In this document: positions 44,881 through 53,360 of the stretch, one piece after another
Layout: each line of letters starts with the position of its first letter
Position numbering within the stretch: position 1 is the first letter of the stretch
Source of the DNA: an uncultured Roseicyclus sp.
GTDB taxonomy: Bacteria; Pseudomonadota; Alphaproteobacteria; Rhodobacterales; Rhodobacteraceae
Direction: 5' to 3'
Assembly (NCBI GenBank): GCA_947500415.1
Contig: CANMRT010000002.1
Span: forward strand, 558,001 to 622,000
Length of the DNA stretch: 64,000 nucleotides
Position numbers and translations under genes: made by a program
Notes under the pieces: model-generated
Databases searched by the model: none
What the model was told of the DNA's origin: nothing
The model's input: the letters and a program-made list of their open reading frames with translations, nothing else

Positions 44881-45303
44881 GAGTATTATCCTCCCCTATT
44901 GGATCCTCCCCCTTCGGCCCCGCATGGGCCCAGGTGGGTAGAAGTGGGCGCACGTTAGCGAATGGGTCAGGTCTCGAAAACAGGTTTTCTTGTCTGAATG
45001 GGCGTTTTTTGTAAAATTTTCTTACCAATATCGGCAAAAACCGCGCTTATATACCTGAGATGGTTGTGTTTTGCGCTAACACAACTCTGGGGATAGCGGG
45101 GGCACACAGGGGAGTTTTCCGCCTATTTATTAAGCGCTTAGCAAACAAGACGCGCCGTCGCAGCGAAACGATGTTTCGAATCCTCCGCCCACGACATTTG
45201 ATAGTTGCGCGGGCTTCGTTTGGCCCGACTCGGCGCTTCGCGACGTCCGAACAACAAAGGGGCCGCATACAGCGACCCCTATCCTGACACCTTGGTCGGC
45301 GGC
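44881..45303. other. 423-bp gene-free spacer between the TRAP operon and phoX
   Basis: Two short overlapping frames on opposite strands are not credible genes. It holds GTTGTGTT-TTGCGCT-AACACAAC (45063-45085), an 8-bp inverted repeat, and TAAGCGCTTA (45131-45140), which fits the LacI-family core AAnCGnTT. Both lie upstream of dctP. The phoX 3' end has no clear terminator. Confidence 0.5.
45131..45140. promoter_or_regulatory. LacI-family-like operator core, TAAGCGCTTA
   Basis: A perfect 10-bp palindrome matching AAnCGnTT, 250 bp upstream of dctP. No LacI regulator is in the window, so the assignment is tentative. Confidence 0.3.
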
Positions 45304-47193
45304 TTAACCGATGGTTGCCCCGTCCTCGCGCCAGACCGCAATGACTGACGAGCGCGGCAGCGCATCGCCGCCATCAGGCCAGCTTCCACCGGGATGCTGG
45401 ATGCCCACAAAGGCCACCGTGCGGTCCGCGCTCCAGGTCAGGCCCGTCACCTCGCTGCCGGATGGGCCGGAGAGGAAACGCGCAATCTCACCGGTCACAG
45501 GATCGCCCACCAGCATCTGGTTGTTGCCCATCCCTGCATAGGGCCCTTCGTTGCTATCGTCGCCGTCGGTCTGGATCCAGACCATGCCTGCGCTGTCGAT
45601 CTGCATCCCGTCGGGTGAGTTGAACATATTGCCCTCGGTCACGTTCTCGGATCCCGCGTAAGGCCCCATCCCGACGACAGGGTTGCCGGCCATGACGTAG
45701 AGATCCCAATCAAAGCCATCGGCGCCGTGATCCGCGCCAGCGGGTCGCCAGCGCACGATTTGACCGTAGTGGTTGTCGATCCGAGGATTGGGTGAGTTCG
45801 GCGCATAGCCCGCGGGATCACCGCCGGCGTTTGTGAACCCATCAATACGGCGTGAATTGTTGGTCAGACAGCAATAGGCTTCCGGATGGACGCCTGAGAC
45901 CGCAATCCATTCGGGGCGGTCCATGGTTGTAGCGCCCACGGCCGAGGCCGCCTGGCGGGTATGGATGGAGATCATGGCCGGATCGTCCATCCCCGTTGCC
46001 TCGGGCGAGAGTTCAACCCACTCGCCTGTGCCGTCGTCGTGGAAGACGGCGGCATAGAGCGTGCCGTCGTCCAGCAAACCCTCCGTCGGCCCGCCTTCGG
46101 AATAGGTCCCGTTCGAAACATAGCGATACATGAATTCGCCACGCTCATCGTCGCCCATATAGACGACAACGCGTCCGTCTGTAGCGAGCGTCATGGCCGC
46201 GTTTTCGTGCTTGAAGCGACCCAACGCGGTGCGCTTGACCGGCGCGGCGTTCGGATCGGCTGGATCAATCTCGACAATATAGCCGAAACGATTGGCCTCA
46301 TTCGGCTCGGCGGCGATGTCGTAGCGGCTGTGGTAAAGCTCGTAGGCGTAGCGGCTGTCGTGATCGATGCCGTAGCGGGCGAAGCCTTCGGGCAGCTCAA
46401 GCTCCGGGTCGGTTGAGCCAAAGTAGCCGTTGAAGTTTTCCTCGCAGGTCAGATACGTGCCCCAAAGCGTGCGGCCAGACCCGCAATTATTCATCGTCCC
46501 CAGAACCTGCGTGCCGCTTGGGTCGGCAGAAGTCTGCAACAGCGGATGTCCTGCGGCGGGGCCAGCGATGGTCATCGGCGTGTTGTGGTGAATGCGGCGG
46601 TTGAAGGGGCTGTCGACGACAACCTCATAGCCGTTGGTACCACGCGCCACTTCCATGACGGTCACACCGTGCAGGTTCATCAATGTGGCGACGTCATCGG
46701 CGGTGGGCGGCACGTCTTCGCCACGATCCGGGATGTTGATCGCTGGATTGACGTATTCGTGGTTGATCGCGATGACCTCGGCGCCATCGATGGCGAACAG
46801 CTCCATACCATCGGTGTTTTCGCCGAAGATCAGGTCGGAGCCGTCGACACCGTGCCCGTTGTCGAATGTGGGCGCGCCTGAGAACAGCGGATCGCCCCAG
46901 CGGGCAACGGTTTGCCAGGAATAACCTTCGGGCACATGAACGTCATTGTCGGTGAAAATCGGGATCGGGTTGAACGGAAAAGCCGCGCCGGTTTCGGCCA
47001 GGGCGGTGGTTCCGCGCAGCAAGCCTGTGCCCATTACGGCAGCCCCCGACCCAAAGGCCAGGACGGAGCCCAAAAAGCCGCGGCGGCTGAACGAGGCTTC
47101 AACCACGCGGTCGAAATCGGTGCTCTCGGGCGCCGGGCGGATCTGTTCATCCCAATCGTCCCAGCTCAAATCACTTCTGTCGATGTCTTTCAT
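45304..47193 (-). CDS. phoX: PhoX family alkaline phosphatase (DUF839)
   Basis: A 629-residue Tat-exported protein. The signal is internal to residue 35 onward (SRRGFLGSVLAFGSG), unusual but typical of PhoX. PhoX motifs include FDNGHGVDGSDLIFGENTDG, CGSGRTLWGTYLTCEENFNGYFG, AMTLATDGRVVVYMGDDERGEFMYRYVS and AYCCLTNNSR. It hydrolyses phosphate esters in the periplasm and uses Ca/Fe cofactors. The start MKDIDR follows AGGGAG. A three-repeat Pho box lies upstream. Confidence 0.93.
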   Translation of the reverse strand: MKDIDRSDLSWDDWDEQIRPAPESTDFDRVVEASFSRRGFLGSVLAFGSGAAVMGTGLLRGTTALAETGAAFPFNPIPIFTDNDVHVPEGYSWQTVARWGDPLFSGAPTFDNGHGVDGSDLIFGENTDGMELFAIDGAEVIAINHEYVNPAINIPDRGEDVPPTADDVATLMNLHGVTVMEVARGTNGYEVVVDSPFNRRIHHNTPMTIAGPAAGHPLLQTSADPSGTQVLGTMNNCGSGRTLWGTYLTCEENFNGYFGSTDPELELPEGFARYGIDHDSRYAYELYHSRYDIAAEPNEANRFGYIVEIDPADPNAAPVKRTALGRFKHENAAMTLATDGRVVVYMGDDERGEFMYRYVSNGTYSEGGPTEGLLDDGTLYAAVFHDDGTGEWVELSPEATGMDDPAMISIHTRQAASAVGATTMDRPEWIAVSGVHPEAYCCLTNNSRRIDGFTNAGGDPAGYAPNSPNPRIDNHYGQIVRWRPAGADHGADGFDWDLYVMAGNPVVGMGPYAGSENVTEGNMFNSPDGMQIDSAGMVWIQTDGDDSNEGPYAGMGNNQMLVGDPVTGEIARFLSGPSGSEVTGLTWSADRTVAFVGIQHPGGSWPDGGDALPRSSVIAVWREDGATIG

Positions 47194-47265
47194 CTTGGTG
47201 CAACTCCCTGGAAGGCATCCTGCGCGGCCCCCTGCCGCGCCTACGCGAGACGCTAGGGCGGCGGT

Positions 47266-47294
47266 GTTACGGTTTTGTAATGGCTTGGTGACGG
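47266..47294 (-). promoter_or_regulatory. Pho box (three direct repeats) of phoX
   Basis: On the minus strand the repeats are CCGTCAC (47294-47288), CCATTAC (47283-47277) and CCGTAAC (47272-47266), each starting exactly 11 bp from the next. This fits PhoB boxes (CTGTCAT-like heptamers, 4-bp gaps). The centre is about 85 bp from the phoX start. Low-phosphate induction is inferred. Confidence 0.75.
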
Positions 47295-47456
47295 CTTGAT
47301 GATGATTGCGGGATGGGCCGATACTTGCTGAGCCAGAGTTTTGTTTCGCAAACGGGACCGCTGGCGACACTTTCTTCACGAATTGACCGTTTTCACTGTT
47401 GACGGCCAAAATCCCCAAACCTATCGTCCCGTCCACGCGAACACGAGGAAACCCGC

Positions 47457-47507
47457 ATGTTGTCGGAAATTGTCGTACTTGTAGGAGACAGGCGCATGGG
47501 TCGGTAA
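47457..47507 (+). CDS. ilv attenuation leader peptide (16 aa)
   Basis: The peptide is MLSEIVVLVGDRRMGR, with GAGGAA 7 bp before its ATG. Residues 5-9 are I-V-V-L-V and residue 2 is Leu: six of the first nine codons specify branched-chain amino acids. Its stop lies 26 bp before a strong terminator, upstream of ilvB. This is the classic transcription-attenuation arrangement; ribosome stalling at Ile/Val/Leu codons would favour read-through. Confidence 0.85.
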   Translation: MLSEIVVLVGDRRMGR

Positions 47508-47536
47508 ACCGACATCCATACTTGGAACCATGCGCC
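47491..47536 (+). promoter_or_regulatory. Antiterminator pairing of the ilv attenuator
   Basis: GGCGCATGG (47491-47499) is exactly complementary to CCATGCGCC (47528-47536). The 3' arm overlaps the terminator's left arm (47534-47541), so the two structures exclude each other. A nested GTCGGT-AA-ACCGAC hairpin lies within. The 5' arm lies inside the leader reading frame just after the Ile/Val/Leu run, so it is free when the ribosome stalls there. Confidence 0.7.
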
Positions 47537-47562
47537 CCCGGATCACCGCCGGGGGCTTTTTT
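47534..47562 (+). terminator. Intrinsic terminator of the ilv attenuator
   Basis: GCCCCCGG (47534-47541) pairs with CCGGGGGC (47549-47556), 7-nt loop, followed by six T residues. It lies 45 bp before ilvB, so transcription must escape it for operon expression. Confidence 0.88.
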
Positions 47563-47607
47563 GTGTCGCAGACTAAAATCGAAGCGCGGATATAGAGGAC
47601 AAGCGCA

Positions 47608-49365
47608 ATGTCAGAGCAAATGACCGGAGCGAAAATGATCGTCGAAGCCCTGAAGGAACAGGGTGTCGACACTGTATTCGGATATCCCGGCGGCGCGGTC
47701 CTACCGATTTACGACGAGATTTTTCAGCAAAACGCGATCCGGCACATTCTGGTGCGCCATGAGCAGGGTGCGGTTCATGCCGCAGAGGGCTATGCGCGAT
47801 CGACCGGCAAACCCGGTGTTGTGCTGGTGACCTCTGGCCCCGGTGCCACGAATGCCGTGACCGGCCTGACCGACGCGTTGATGGACTCGATCCCGATTGT
47901 TTGTCTGACGGGTCAGGTGCCGACGTTCATGATTGGCTCGGATGCGTTTCAGGAGGCTGACACGGTTGGCATCACGCGACCCTGCACGAAGATGAACTGG
48001 CTGGTGAAGGAAACCGACGCGCTGGCCGACACGATCCATCAAGCGTTTCATATCGCCACCGAAGGCCGCCCCGGCCCGGTTCTGGTCGATATTCCCAAGG
48101 ACGTGCAGTTCGCCACAGGTCAGTACACGACCAAACCCAAGGCCAAGGTCAGCCATTACCAGCCGAAGGTGAAAGGCGACATCAACGTCATCACGGCGCT
48201 GGTAGAGGCTATGGAACAGGCCGAGCGCCCAGTCTTCTATACCGGTGGCGGTGTCATCAATTCCGGCGACAAGGCCAGCACGCTGCTGCGCGAGTTGGTG
48301 GAAGCCACGGGCTTTCCGATCACATCCACGCTGATGGGTCTGGGCTCCTACCCTGCCTCGGGCGAGAAGTGGTTGGGGATGCTGGGGATGCACGGCACCT
48401 ATGAAGCCAACCTGGCGATGCATGGCTGCGATCTGATGATCAACATCGGCGCGCGGTTCGACGACCGGATCACCGGGCGGATTGCCGATTTCAGCCCGAA
48501 AAGCCGCAAGGCCCATGTCGATATCGATCCTTCGTCGATCAACAAGGTTATCCATGCCGATTTCCCAATCATCGGGGATGTGGGTCATGTGCTGGAAGAC
48601 CTGTTGAAGGTGTGGAAGTCGCGGGGGCGCAAGACGAATTCCGCCGCCGTTCAGACCTGGTGGACCCAGATCGAAGCCTGGAAGGCCATCCGCTGCCTCG
48701 ACTACAAGCAAGACGGCCCAACCATCAAACCGCAATACGCGCTGGAGCGATTGGAGGCCCTGACCAAGGACCACAAGGCCCGTTATATCACCACCGAAGT
48801 GGGCCAGCACCAGATGTGGGCGGCGCAGTACCTGGGCTTCAATGAACCGAACCGCTGGATGACGTCGGGCGGTTTGGGCACGATGGGCTACGGCTTCCCG
48901 GCGTCGGTCGGTGTGCAGGTTGCACATCCAGACGCACTGGTGATCAACGTGGCCGGTGAGGCGTCCTGGCTGATGAACATGCAGGAGATGGGCACGGCGG
49001 TGCAGTACCGCCTGCCGGTGAAGCAATTCATCCTCAACAACGAGCGTCTGGGCATGGTGCGTCAGTGGCAGGAGCTGCTGCATGGTGAGCGCTATTCGGA
49101 AAGCTGGTCCGAGGCCCTGCCTGATTTCGTGAAGCTGGCTGAGGCGTTCGGGGCGAAGGGCATCCTGTGCTCTGATCCCAAAGATCTGGATGATGCGATC
49201 ATGGAGATGCTGAACTATGACGGTCCGGTGATCTTCGATTGTGTCGTAGAGAAGCACGAGAACTGCTTCCCGATGATCCCGTCGGGCAAGGCCCATAACG
49301 AGATGCTACTGGGTGAAGCCGAGACGCAGGGCGTGATCGGTGATGCGGGCGGCGTTCTGGTATAG
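47608..49365 (+). CDS. ilvB: Acetolactate synthase, large (catalytic) subunit
   Basis: A 585-residue TPP enzyme, the first common step of Val/Leu/Ile synthesis. Catalytic Glu52 is in RHEQGAVHAAEGYARSTGKPGVV. The middle and C-terminal domains are complete. The TPP-binding motif reads VAGEASW...NN in place of the canonical GDG...NN (Glu for Asp, Ala for Gly), which is a substitution worth checking. The first gene of an operon that is unusual in its later content. Confidence 0.95.
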   Translation: MSEQMTGAKMIVEALKEQGVDTVFGYPGGAVLPIYDEIFQQNAIRHILVRHEQGAVHAAEGYARSTGKPGVVLVTSGPGATNAVTGLTDALMDSIPIVCLTGQVPTFMIGSDAFQEADTVGITRPCTKMNWLVKETDALADTIHQAFHIATEGRPGPVLVDIPKDVQFATGQYTTKPKAKVSHYQPKVKGDINVITALVEAMEQAERPVFYTGGGVINSGDKASTLLRELVEATGFPITSTLMGLGSYPASGEKWLGMLGMHGTYEANLAMHGCDLMINIGARFDDRITGRIADFSPKSRKAHVDIDPSSINKVIHADFPIIGDVGHVLEDLLKVWKSRGRKTNSAAVQTWWTQIEAWKAIRCLDYKQDGPTIKPQYALERLEALTKDHKARYITTEVGQHQMWAAQYLGFNEPNRWMTSGGLGTMGYGFPASVGVQVAHPDALVINVAGEASWLMNMQEMGTAVQYRLPVKQFILNNERLGMVRQWQELLHGERYSESWSEALPDFVKLAEAFGAKGILCSDPKDLDDAIMEMLNYDGPVIFDCVVEKHENCFPMIPSGKAHNEMLLGEAETQGVIGDAGGVLV

Positions 49366-49376
49366 GAGCGCCCCGG

Positions 49377-50105
49377 GTGGAGATTGACCTAAAGATCGTC
49401 GCCACCCGACGCCCTGATCTTTTGGGGCGCACGCTGGACTCCCTGATTGGCACACACCTTAAGGAATTCACGATCCGCAGTGCGGCCATGAACCTGGATC
49501 CCGCGTTCGGCGATGAGGCCGACGCCGACGCTTGCAGGACAACTTTGCGCCAGCACTTCCCTGACGCGGTGATCCACGAGCCGGCAACGGCATCTTTCGG
49601 CGGCGCGGTGAAGCGATTGTGGGCGGAAGCCGGCGCGCGCCCCATTTTCCATCTTGAAGATGATTGGGTCGCCCTTGCCCCCTTCCCGCTCGCATATGTT
49701 GAAAAGGCATTCGCCGACGGGTATGGCGCGGTGACCCCGCTGAGCGAGCACCACAATTGGGATCGTGGCAGCCTGGATGCGATCCGTTTGAAGCGCCGCC
49801 GCATCATGGGTTTCCGCTTTGGCAAGATACGCACCGGGACACATGATTTCGGAACGTCGCCCCGGTTCATTCAGGGGCCGCTTGCAAAACGGATGGCCGA
49901 GATGATGGACCCCGACCTCGACCCGGAAAAGCAAATGGAATTTCGCCCGTTGTCGGAGGTCGTAGAGAGCTTTCGCTCAGTTTACCTGACCCGCGCCAGG
50001 AGGCAGCCCATTATCGAAGATATTGGACGAGAGTGGCGCGATGCGCGTGGCATTGTGAAGAAGACCGTCAACGCCAAGAGCATTTGGATAGAGGAAAGCA
50101 AATGA
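49377..50105 (+). CDS. Glycosyltransferase-like (GT-A fold) protein
   Basis: A 242-residue protein beginning with GTG; AGGAG overlaps the ilvB stop. EIDLKIVATRRPDLLGRTLDSL and FHLEDDWVAL with a DD pair (Asp95, Asp96) suggest a GT-A family nucleotide-sugar-binding fold (DxD-like). There is no signal or membrane segment. The presence inside an ilv operon is unexpected. The next gene overlaps by 4 bp (ATGA). Confidence 0.6.
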   Translation: MEIDLKIVATRRPDLLGRTLDSLIGTHLKEFTIRSAAMNLDPAFGDEADADACRTTLRQHFPDAVIHEPATASFGGAVKRLWAEAGARPIFHLEDDWVALAPFPLAYVEKAFADGYGAVTPLSEHHNWDRGSLDAIRLKRRRIMGFRFGKIRTGTHDFGTSPRFIQGPLAKRMAEMMDPDLDPEKQMEFRPLSEVVESFRSVYLTRARRQPIIEDIGREWRDARGIVKKTVNAKSIWIEESK

Positions 50106-50704
50106 ATATTGGGCGCGCAGTGCGAACGTCGCGACGTGGGACCAGCCTTTTGGCCTGCGCGTTCGGCGTATTGGCGACCGCCCCAGCACATGCGCAGGCG
50201 GTTGATGCGCTCTTCGATCTGCTGTGCGGGCGGACAGTGCATTTCTACGACGATAGCGGCAATCAGATTGAATACACCTCCGGCGATGGCACGGCCTATC
50301 TGTGGTTTCACGATGTAGATGACGTGATTGTGGGAACATGGGGGGTCTATTCCGACGCCGAGATCGCTGAGCGGAACAATGACGGGTCCGGTGACGAAGG
50401 GCGCGACGGCGGGCTCGACAGCAGTGATCTGTTCGATACGCCGACGGCGGGCGCACAGGTTTGCTATGAATATGCGCCCGGTGCGTTCGGGCCGTTTGAT
50501 CCGGGCGGGTTTCACTGCTTCTCGGAGCTGGAGCTGTTCGAGACCGTGGTTCAGGGCGGTGTATTCCCGGGCGACCGTTATGGGCTAACCGACGGGGAGC
50601 CGCCGTTCCTTCTGCGCGAACATCCGTTTGTGGAGTTGGAAAGCTTCGACGCCGATTTCCCGCAACTCCCGCCGGAACCCGCCTGCGGGGTGCCGATCTC
50701 ATGA
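50102..50704 (+). CDS. Exported protein of unknown function in the ilv operon
   Basis: A 200-residue protein with a signal peptide (LLACAFGVLATAPAHAQA). The mature part is acidic, with aromatic residues and Cys residues at VDALFDLLCGRTVHFYDD, QVCYEYAPG, FHCFSELELF and PACGVP (two possible disulfides). No family is recognised. The ATG overlaps the glycosyltransferase-like stop and its own stop overlaps the next start by 4 bp, so translation is coupled. Confidence 0.7.
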   Translation: MNIGRAVRTSRRGTSLLACAFGVLATAPAHAQAVDALFDLLCGRTVHFYDDSGNQIEYTSGDGTAYLWFHDVDDVIVGTWGVYSDAEIAERNNDGSGDEGRDGGLDSSDLFDTPTAGAQVCYEYAPGAFGPFDPGGFHCFSELELFETVVQGGVFPGDRYGLTDGEPPFLLREHPFVELESFDADFPQLPPEPACGVPIS

Positions 50705-51336
50705 TCCTTCGCGCACTTGCTCTGTGCTTTCTGACTGCCCTGCCCGCCTCGGCCCAGACCTTTCAGGGGTTGCTGCCTGGAATGGCGGCGTCAGAGCTTG
50801 CGCGACTGGGTGAACCGCTCGCGATCGATGAAGGCGGGCAAGGGTTGACGACTGCGACCTATCCGCTGCCATTCAACGAGCGCTTGCGCGCCACCCATGA
50901 TGGAGCCCGCATATTGGCGCTGAGCTCATGGACCGAAGTTTTGGCACCGGCGCCCGAGCGCGATGGCTTGCAGGCCTTCGAGACGACGCTTGCGGACGCC
51001 GTGGAAGCTGCTGGGTCGGAGGGTTGGTTCTACGAGGTGGAAGGCCAGGTCGACAACATGTCGGCCTCTTCGACCTGGCGCATGTATTTCGACGTTCCGG
51101 ACCTGCCCGAGGTCTTACTTGCGCTGGTTTTTTTCAGCACTTCGCCCGCTGTTGCACTTGAGGAAGACGCAGCATATCAGCCCCTGCCGCAGGATGCTGA
51201 CCTGATCCAAGCCGAGCTGTTTCACCGCGACTATATACGCGCCCAGGCCGGGCGTTTTGGTGACATCCGTATCGACCGCCCAGATGCCATCCCTTTCGCT
51301 CTGCCCTTGACCGAGGCATTTCCAGCCACGCCCTGA
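50701..51336 (+). CDS. Exported protein of unknown function, paralogue-like to 51956 gene
   Basis: A 211-residue protein with a signal peptide (MILRALALCFLTALPASAQ). The start of the mature part, TFQGLLPGMAASELARLGEPLAI, resembles NYRGVVLGQPISDSV of the gene after ilvH. The remainder is a mixed alpha/beta sequence with no recognised domain. Start overlaps the previous stop (ATGA). 60 bp separate it from ilvH. Confidence 0.7.
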   Translation: MILRALALCFLTALPASAQTFQGLLPGMAASELARLGEPLAIDEGGQGLTTATYPLPFNERLRATHDGARILALSSWTEVLAPAPERDGLQAFETTLADAVEAAGSEGWFYEVEGQVDNMSASSTWRMYFDVPDLPEVLLALVFFSTSPAVALEEDAAYQPLPQDADLIQAELFHRDYIRAQAGRFGDIRIDRPDAIPFALPLTEAFPATP

Positions 51337-51396
51337 CCCCTTGCCTTTCCACCCCCCGCGCGCCAAACCGGCCCGCGACGAAGGAGACCCGACACA

Positions 51397-51954
51397 ATGG
51401 CCCTCAATATCGAACAAGGCTCCACCAGCCATTCCGCCTATGACCTGCGGTCGCATATGTCCGACGCGATCGAGACGCACACGCTTGCGATCCTCGTGGA
51501 AAACGAGCCGGGCGTGCTTGCCCGTGTCATCGGGCTGTTTTCGGGCCGGGGTTATAACATCGAAAGCCTGACCGTGGCTGAGGTCGACCATGGCGGGCAT
51601 CGGTCGCGCATCACCATCGTGACCTCCGGCACACCGCAGGTGATCCAGCAGATCCGGATGCAGCTGGAGCGGATGGTGCCGGTGCATGAGGTCTCGGACT
51701 TGACCGTCGAAGGCCCCTTCGTCAGCCGCGAATTGGCGCTGATCAAGGTGGTGGCCAAAGGTGAGCACCGGGTTGAAGCGTTGCGGATTGCCGAAATTTT
51801 CCGCTGCAACGTCGTCGACAGCACGCTGGAGAGCTTCGTGTTCGAGCTGACGGGGATGCCCGAAAAGATCGACGCCTTCACTGATTTGATGCGGCCCCTG
51901 GGCGATGTGCGGCTGGCGCGGACCGGCGTGGCGGCGATTGCGCGTGGCCTCTGA
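51397..51954 (+). CDS. ilvH: Acetolactate synthase, small (regulatory) subunit
   Basis: A 185-residue subunit with an N-terminal ACT domain (HTLAILVENEPGVLARVIGLFSGRGYNIESLTVAEVD) that binds valine for feedback control and a C-terminal activation domain. AAGGAG precedes the ATG. In most genomes it is adjacent to ilvB; here three genes lie between them. Its stop is 1 bp from the next start. Confidence 0.94.
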   Translation: MALNIEQGSTSHSAYDLRSHMSDAIETHTLAILVENEPGVLARVIGLFSGRGYNIESLTVAEVDHGGHRSRITIVTSGTPQVIQQIRMQLERMVPVHEVSDLTVEGPFVSRELALIKVVAKGEHRVEALRIAEIFRCNVVDSTLESFVFELTGMPEKIDAFTDLMRPLGDVRLARTGVAAIARGL

Positions 51955-51955
51955 C

Positions 51956-52543
51956 ATGCGGCTGATACTGGCGCTCTGCGCCTGTGCGGTGGCGGCACCG
52001 GTGAGCGCGCAAAACTATCGCGGCGTGGTTTTGGGGCAGCCGATTTCGGACAGTGTGCCGACACCGGTCGGGACCGAGGTCGCGGCACCTTTTGCCTACA
52101 CGCTTTGGGCGTTTGAGGACGAGGGCCTGTCGATGTCGGCCACCGCCGACTCTGAGACCGGCGATGTTGTCTATTTGGAAATGTGGCGATCCCTGACGGA
52201 AGGCACGCAGCGCGCGCCCTTTGGTGGGATGTACTTTGGCGAGACCACCCGCGGCGATCTGGCGGAGCGCTTTGGCTCAGAAGGCATTGTGTTCGAAAAC
52301 CGGGGCCGGTTTGCAGAAGTGGGGCCACTGGCGGTCTATTTCATCAGCTATGAGATTGAGGGCAGCGATACGATCGTGTCGTTTGTGACCGTGCAGCCCC
52401 TGGCGGAGGCCAGCGAAGAGACCGCGGATGCGTCTGTGCTGGATTCCGTAATTGTGGCTGACGGGGCCTATCTGGATCTCGCTTGGGGCGTGAACCGGGG
52501 TCGTTTGCCAGACTACACGCCGATCGCCGATCCGTTCGAATGA
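51956..52543 (+). CDS. Exported protein of unknown function following ilvH
   Basis: A 195-residue protein with a signal peptide (MRLILALCACAVAAPVSAQ). The mature N-terminus NYRGVVLGQPISDSV resembles that of the 50701 gene; GGMYFGETTRGDLAERFGSEG follows. The start lies 1 bp after the ilvH stop, so expression is tied to ilvH. No family recognised. Together with the previous exported genes it forms a small secreted set within the ilv operon. Confidence 0.7.
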   Translation: MRLILALCACAVAAPVSAQNYRGVVLGQPISDSVPTPVGTEVAAPFAYTLWAFEDEGLSMSATADSETGDVVYLEMWRSLTEGTQRAPFGGMYFGETTRGDLAERFGSEGIVFENRGRFAEVGPLAVYFISYEIEGSDTIVSFVTVQPLAEASEETADASVLDSVIVADGAYLDLAWGVNRGRLPDYTPIADPFE

Positions 52544-52746
52544 TTTGAAGAGTGTTGGTCCAACTGGACCAAGACGCGGAGGCCGTCTGCCCCGCCCCCG
52601 CGCCTTGTCCCTGACCGATTCAGGGGCGAACCGGTCAAAGAACGCTACAGCATGCCTCGGAAGCCAAAGGCCCGTTCGATACCCTGCCGCGCTGCGCGCT
52701 TTCGGGACATCGAACGACATGATCCAATGGAACTTCCGAAGACATG

Positions 52747-53016
52747 TTAGCCAGCCGGAATAAGGCCGGCTTCTTCTGCAGCGCCAACTTCGTCTGCGCT
52801 CAAGAGGCCATCGGCATCTGCGTCAAGCGCCTGGAACTCCGCCTCGGTCAGGGCGGGCATCAGCGTCAGCAACTCAGCGAAGCTGACCATGCCGTCACCG
52901 TCGCTATCCACGGACTCGGCCTGACCCATCGCCAGGGACGCCCCGCCCACCAGCACGGCGAAGGCGCCAGCAAGTGTCACGGCAGCAAGGCGGGGAGTGT
53001 TGAATTCGGATCGCAT
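52747..53016 (-). CDS. Small exported EF-hand protein
   Basis: An 89-residue protein with a signal-like N-terminus (LAAVTLAGAFAVLVGGASLA) and two EF-hand loops, DSDGDGMVSFAE (37-48) and DADADGLLSADE (65-76), both complete for calcium binding. Divergent from a sigma factor gene. A periplasmic or outer-surface calcium-binding protein is likely. Confidence 0.8.
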   Translation of the reverse strand: MRSEFNTPRLAAVTLAGAFAVLVGGASLAMGQAESVDSDGDGMVSFAELLTLMPALTEAEFQALDADADGLLSADEVGAAEEAGLIPAG

Positions 53017-53360
53017 GGGAGATTTCCCTCCATTTAGGTTGCGTTCAGATGCGGCACCAGGATTGGCAGCGCATCTACAAGGGAAGAGGGGGTGAGAGGT
53101 GGATTTGATCCGGGGGGCTTTGGGTTGGTGGCCAGATCGGCAGCGGACTGCCCAAGGGGGCCCTCGGCCATGGGCGACGTCCCGCCGAGGATCAAATGAT
53201 CGGCAAGGGATTGCCCGATGGAGGGCGCGATGGGCGGCAATGGGCGCGCGAAGGCGGGTTTCAGGGGGCGCGCTTGCGGGATGGGCAGCAGAGGCGGAGC
53301 GTCAGGGGCACACTCACGGAACCCCCCCAGCCTTTTCCCCCTCGAAAGGTCGTCTGCCCC
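53017..53360. other. 344-bp spacer between the EF-hand and sigma-factor genes
   Basis: No coding region is visible. Both promoters should be here. GGAACC occurs at about 53317, as in ECF -35 elements, but no matching -10 is found at the right distance, so autoregulation cannot be claimed. Confidence 0.5.

Noticed and set aside
45047-45287. Two overlapping 73-75 aa frames in the TRAP-phoX spacer
   Set aside because: On opposite strands, Arg-rich, without ribosome-binding sites; judged non-coding.
47701-49296. 531-codon minus-strand frame within ilvB
   Set aside because: Antisense shadow of a confident ilvB; composition (Arg/His/Gln-rich) is typical of shadow frames.
52277-52720. 147-codon minus-strand frame
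   Set aside because: Overlaps the exported protein gene at 51956-52543 in antisense and has no domain or signal.
53317-53360. ECF autoregulatory promoter (GGAACC with -10)
   Set aside because: No CGTC-type -10 at 16-17 bp; the next candidate lies 27 bp away.
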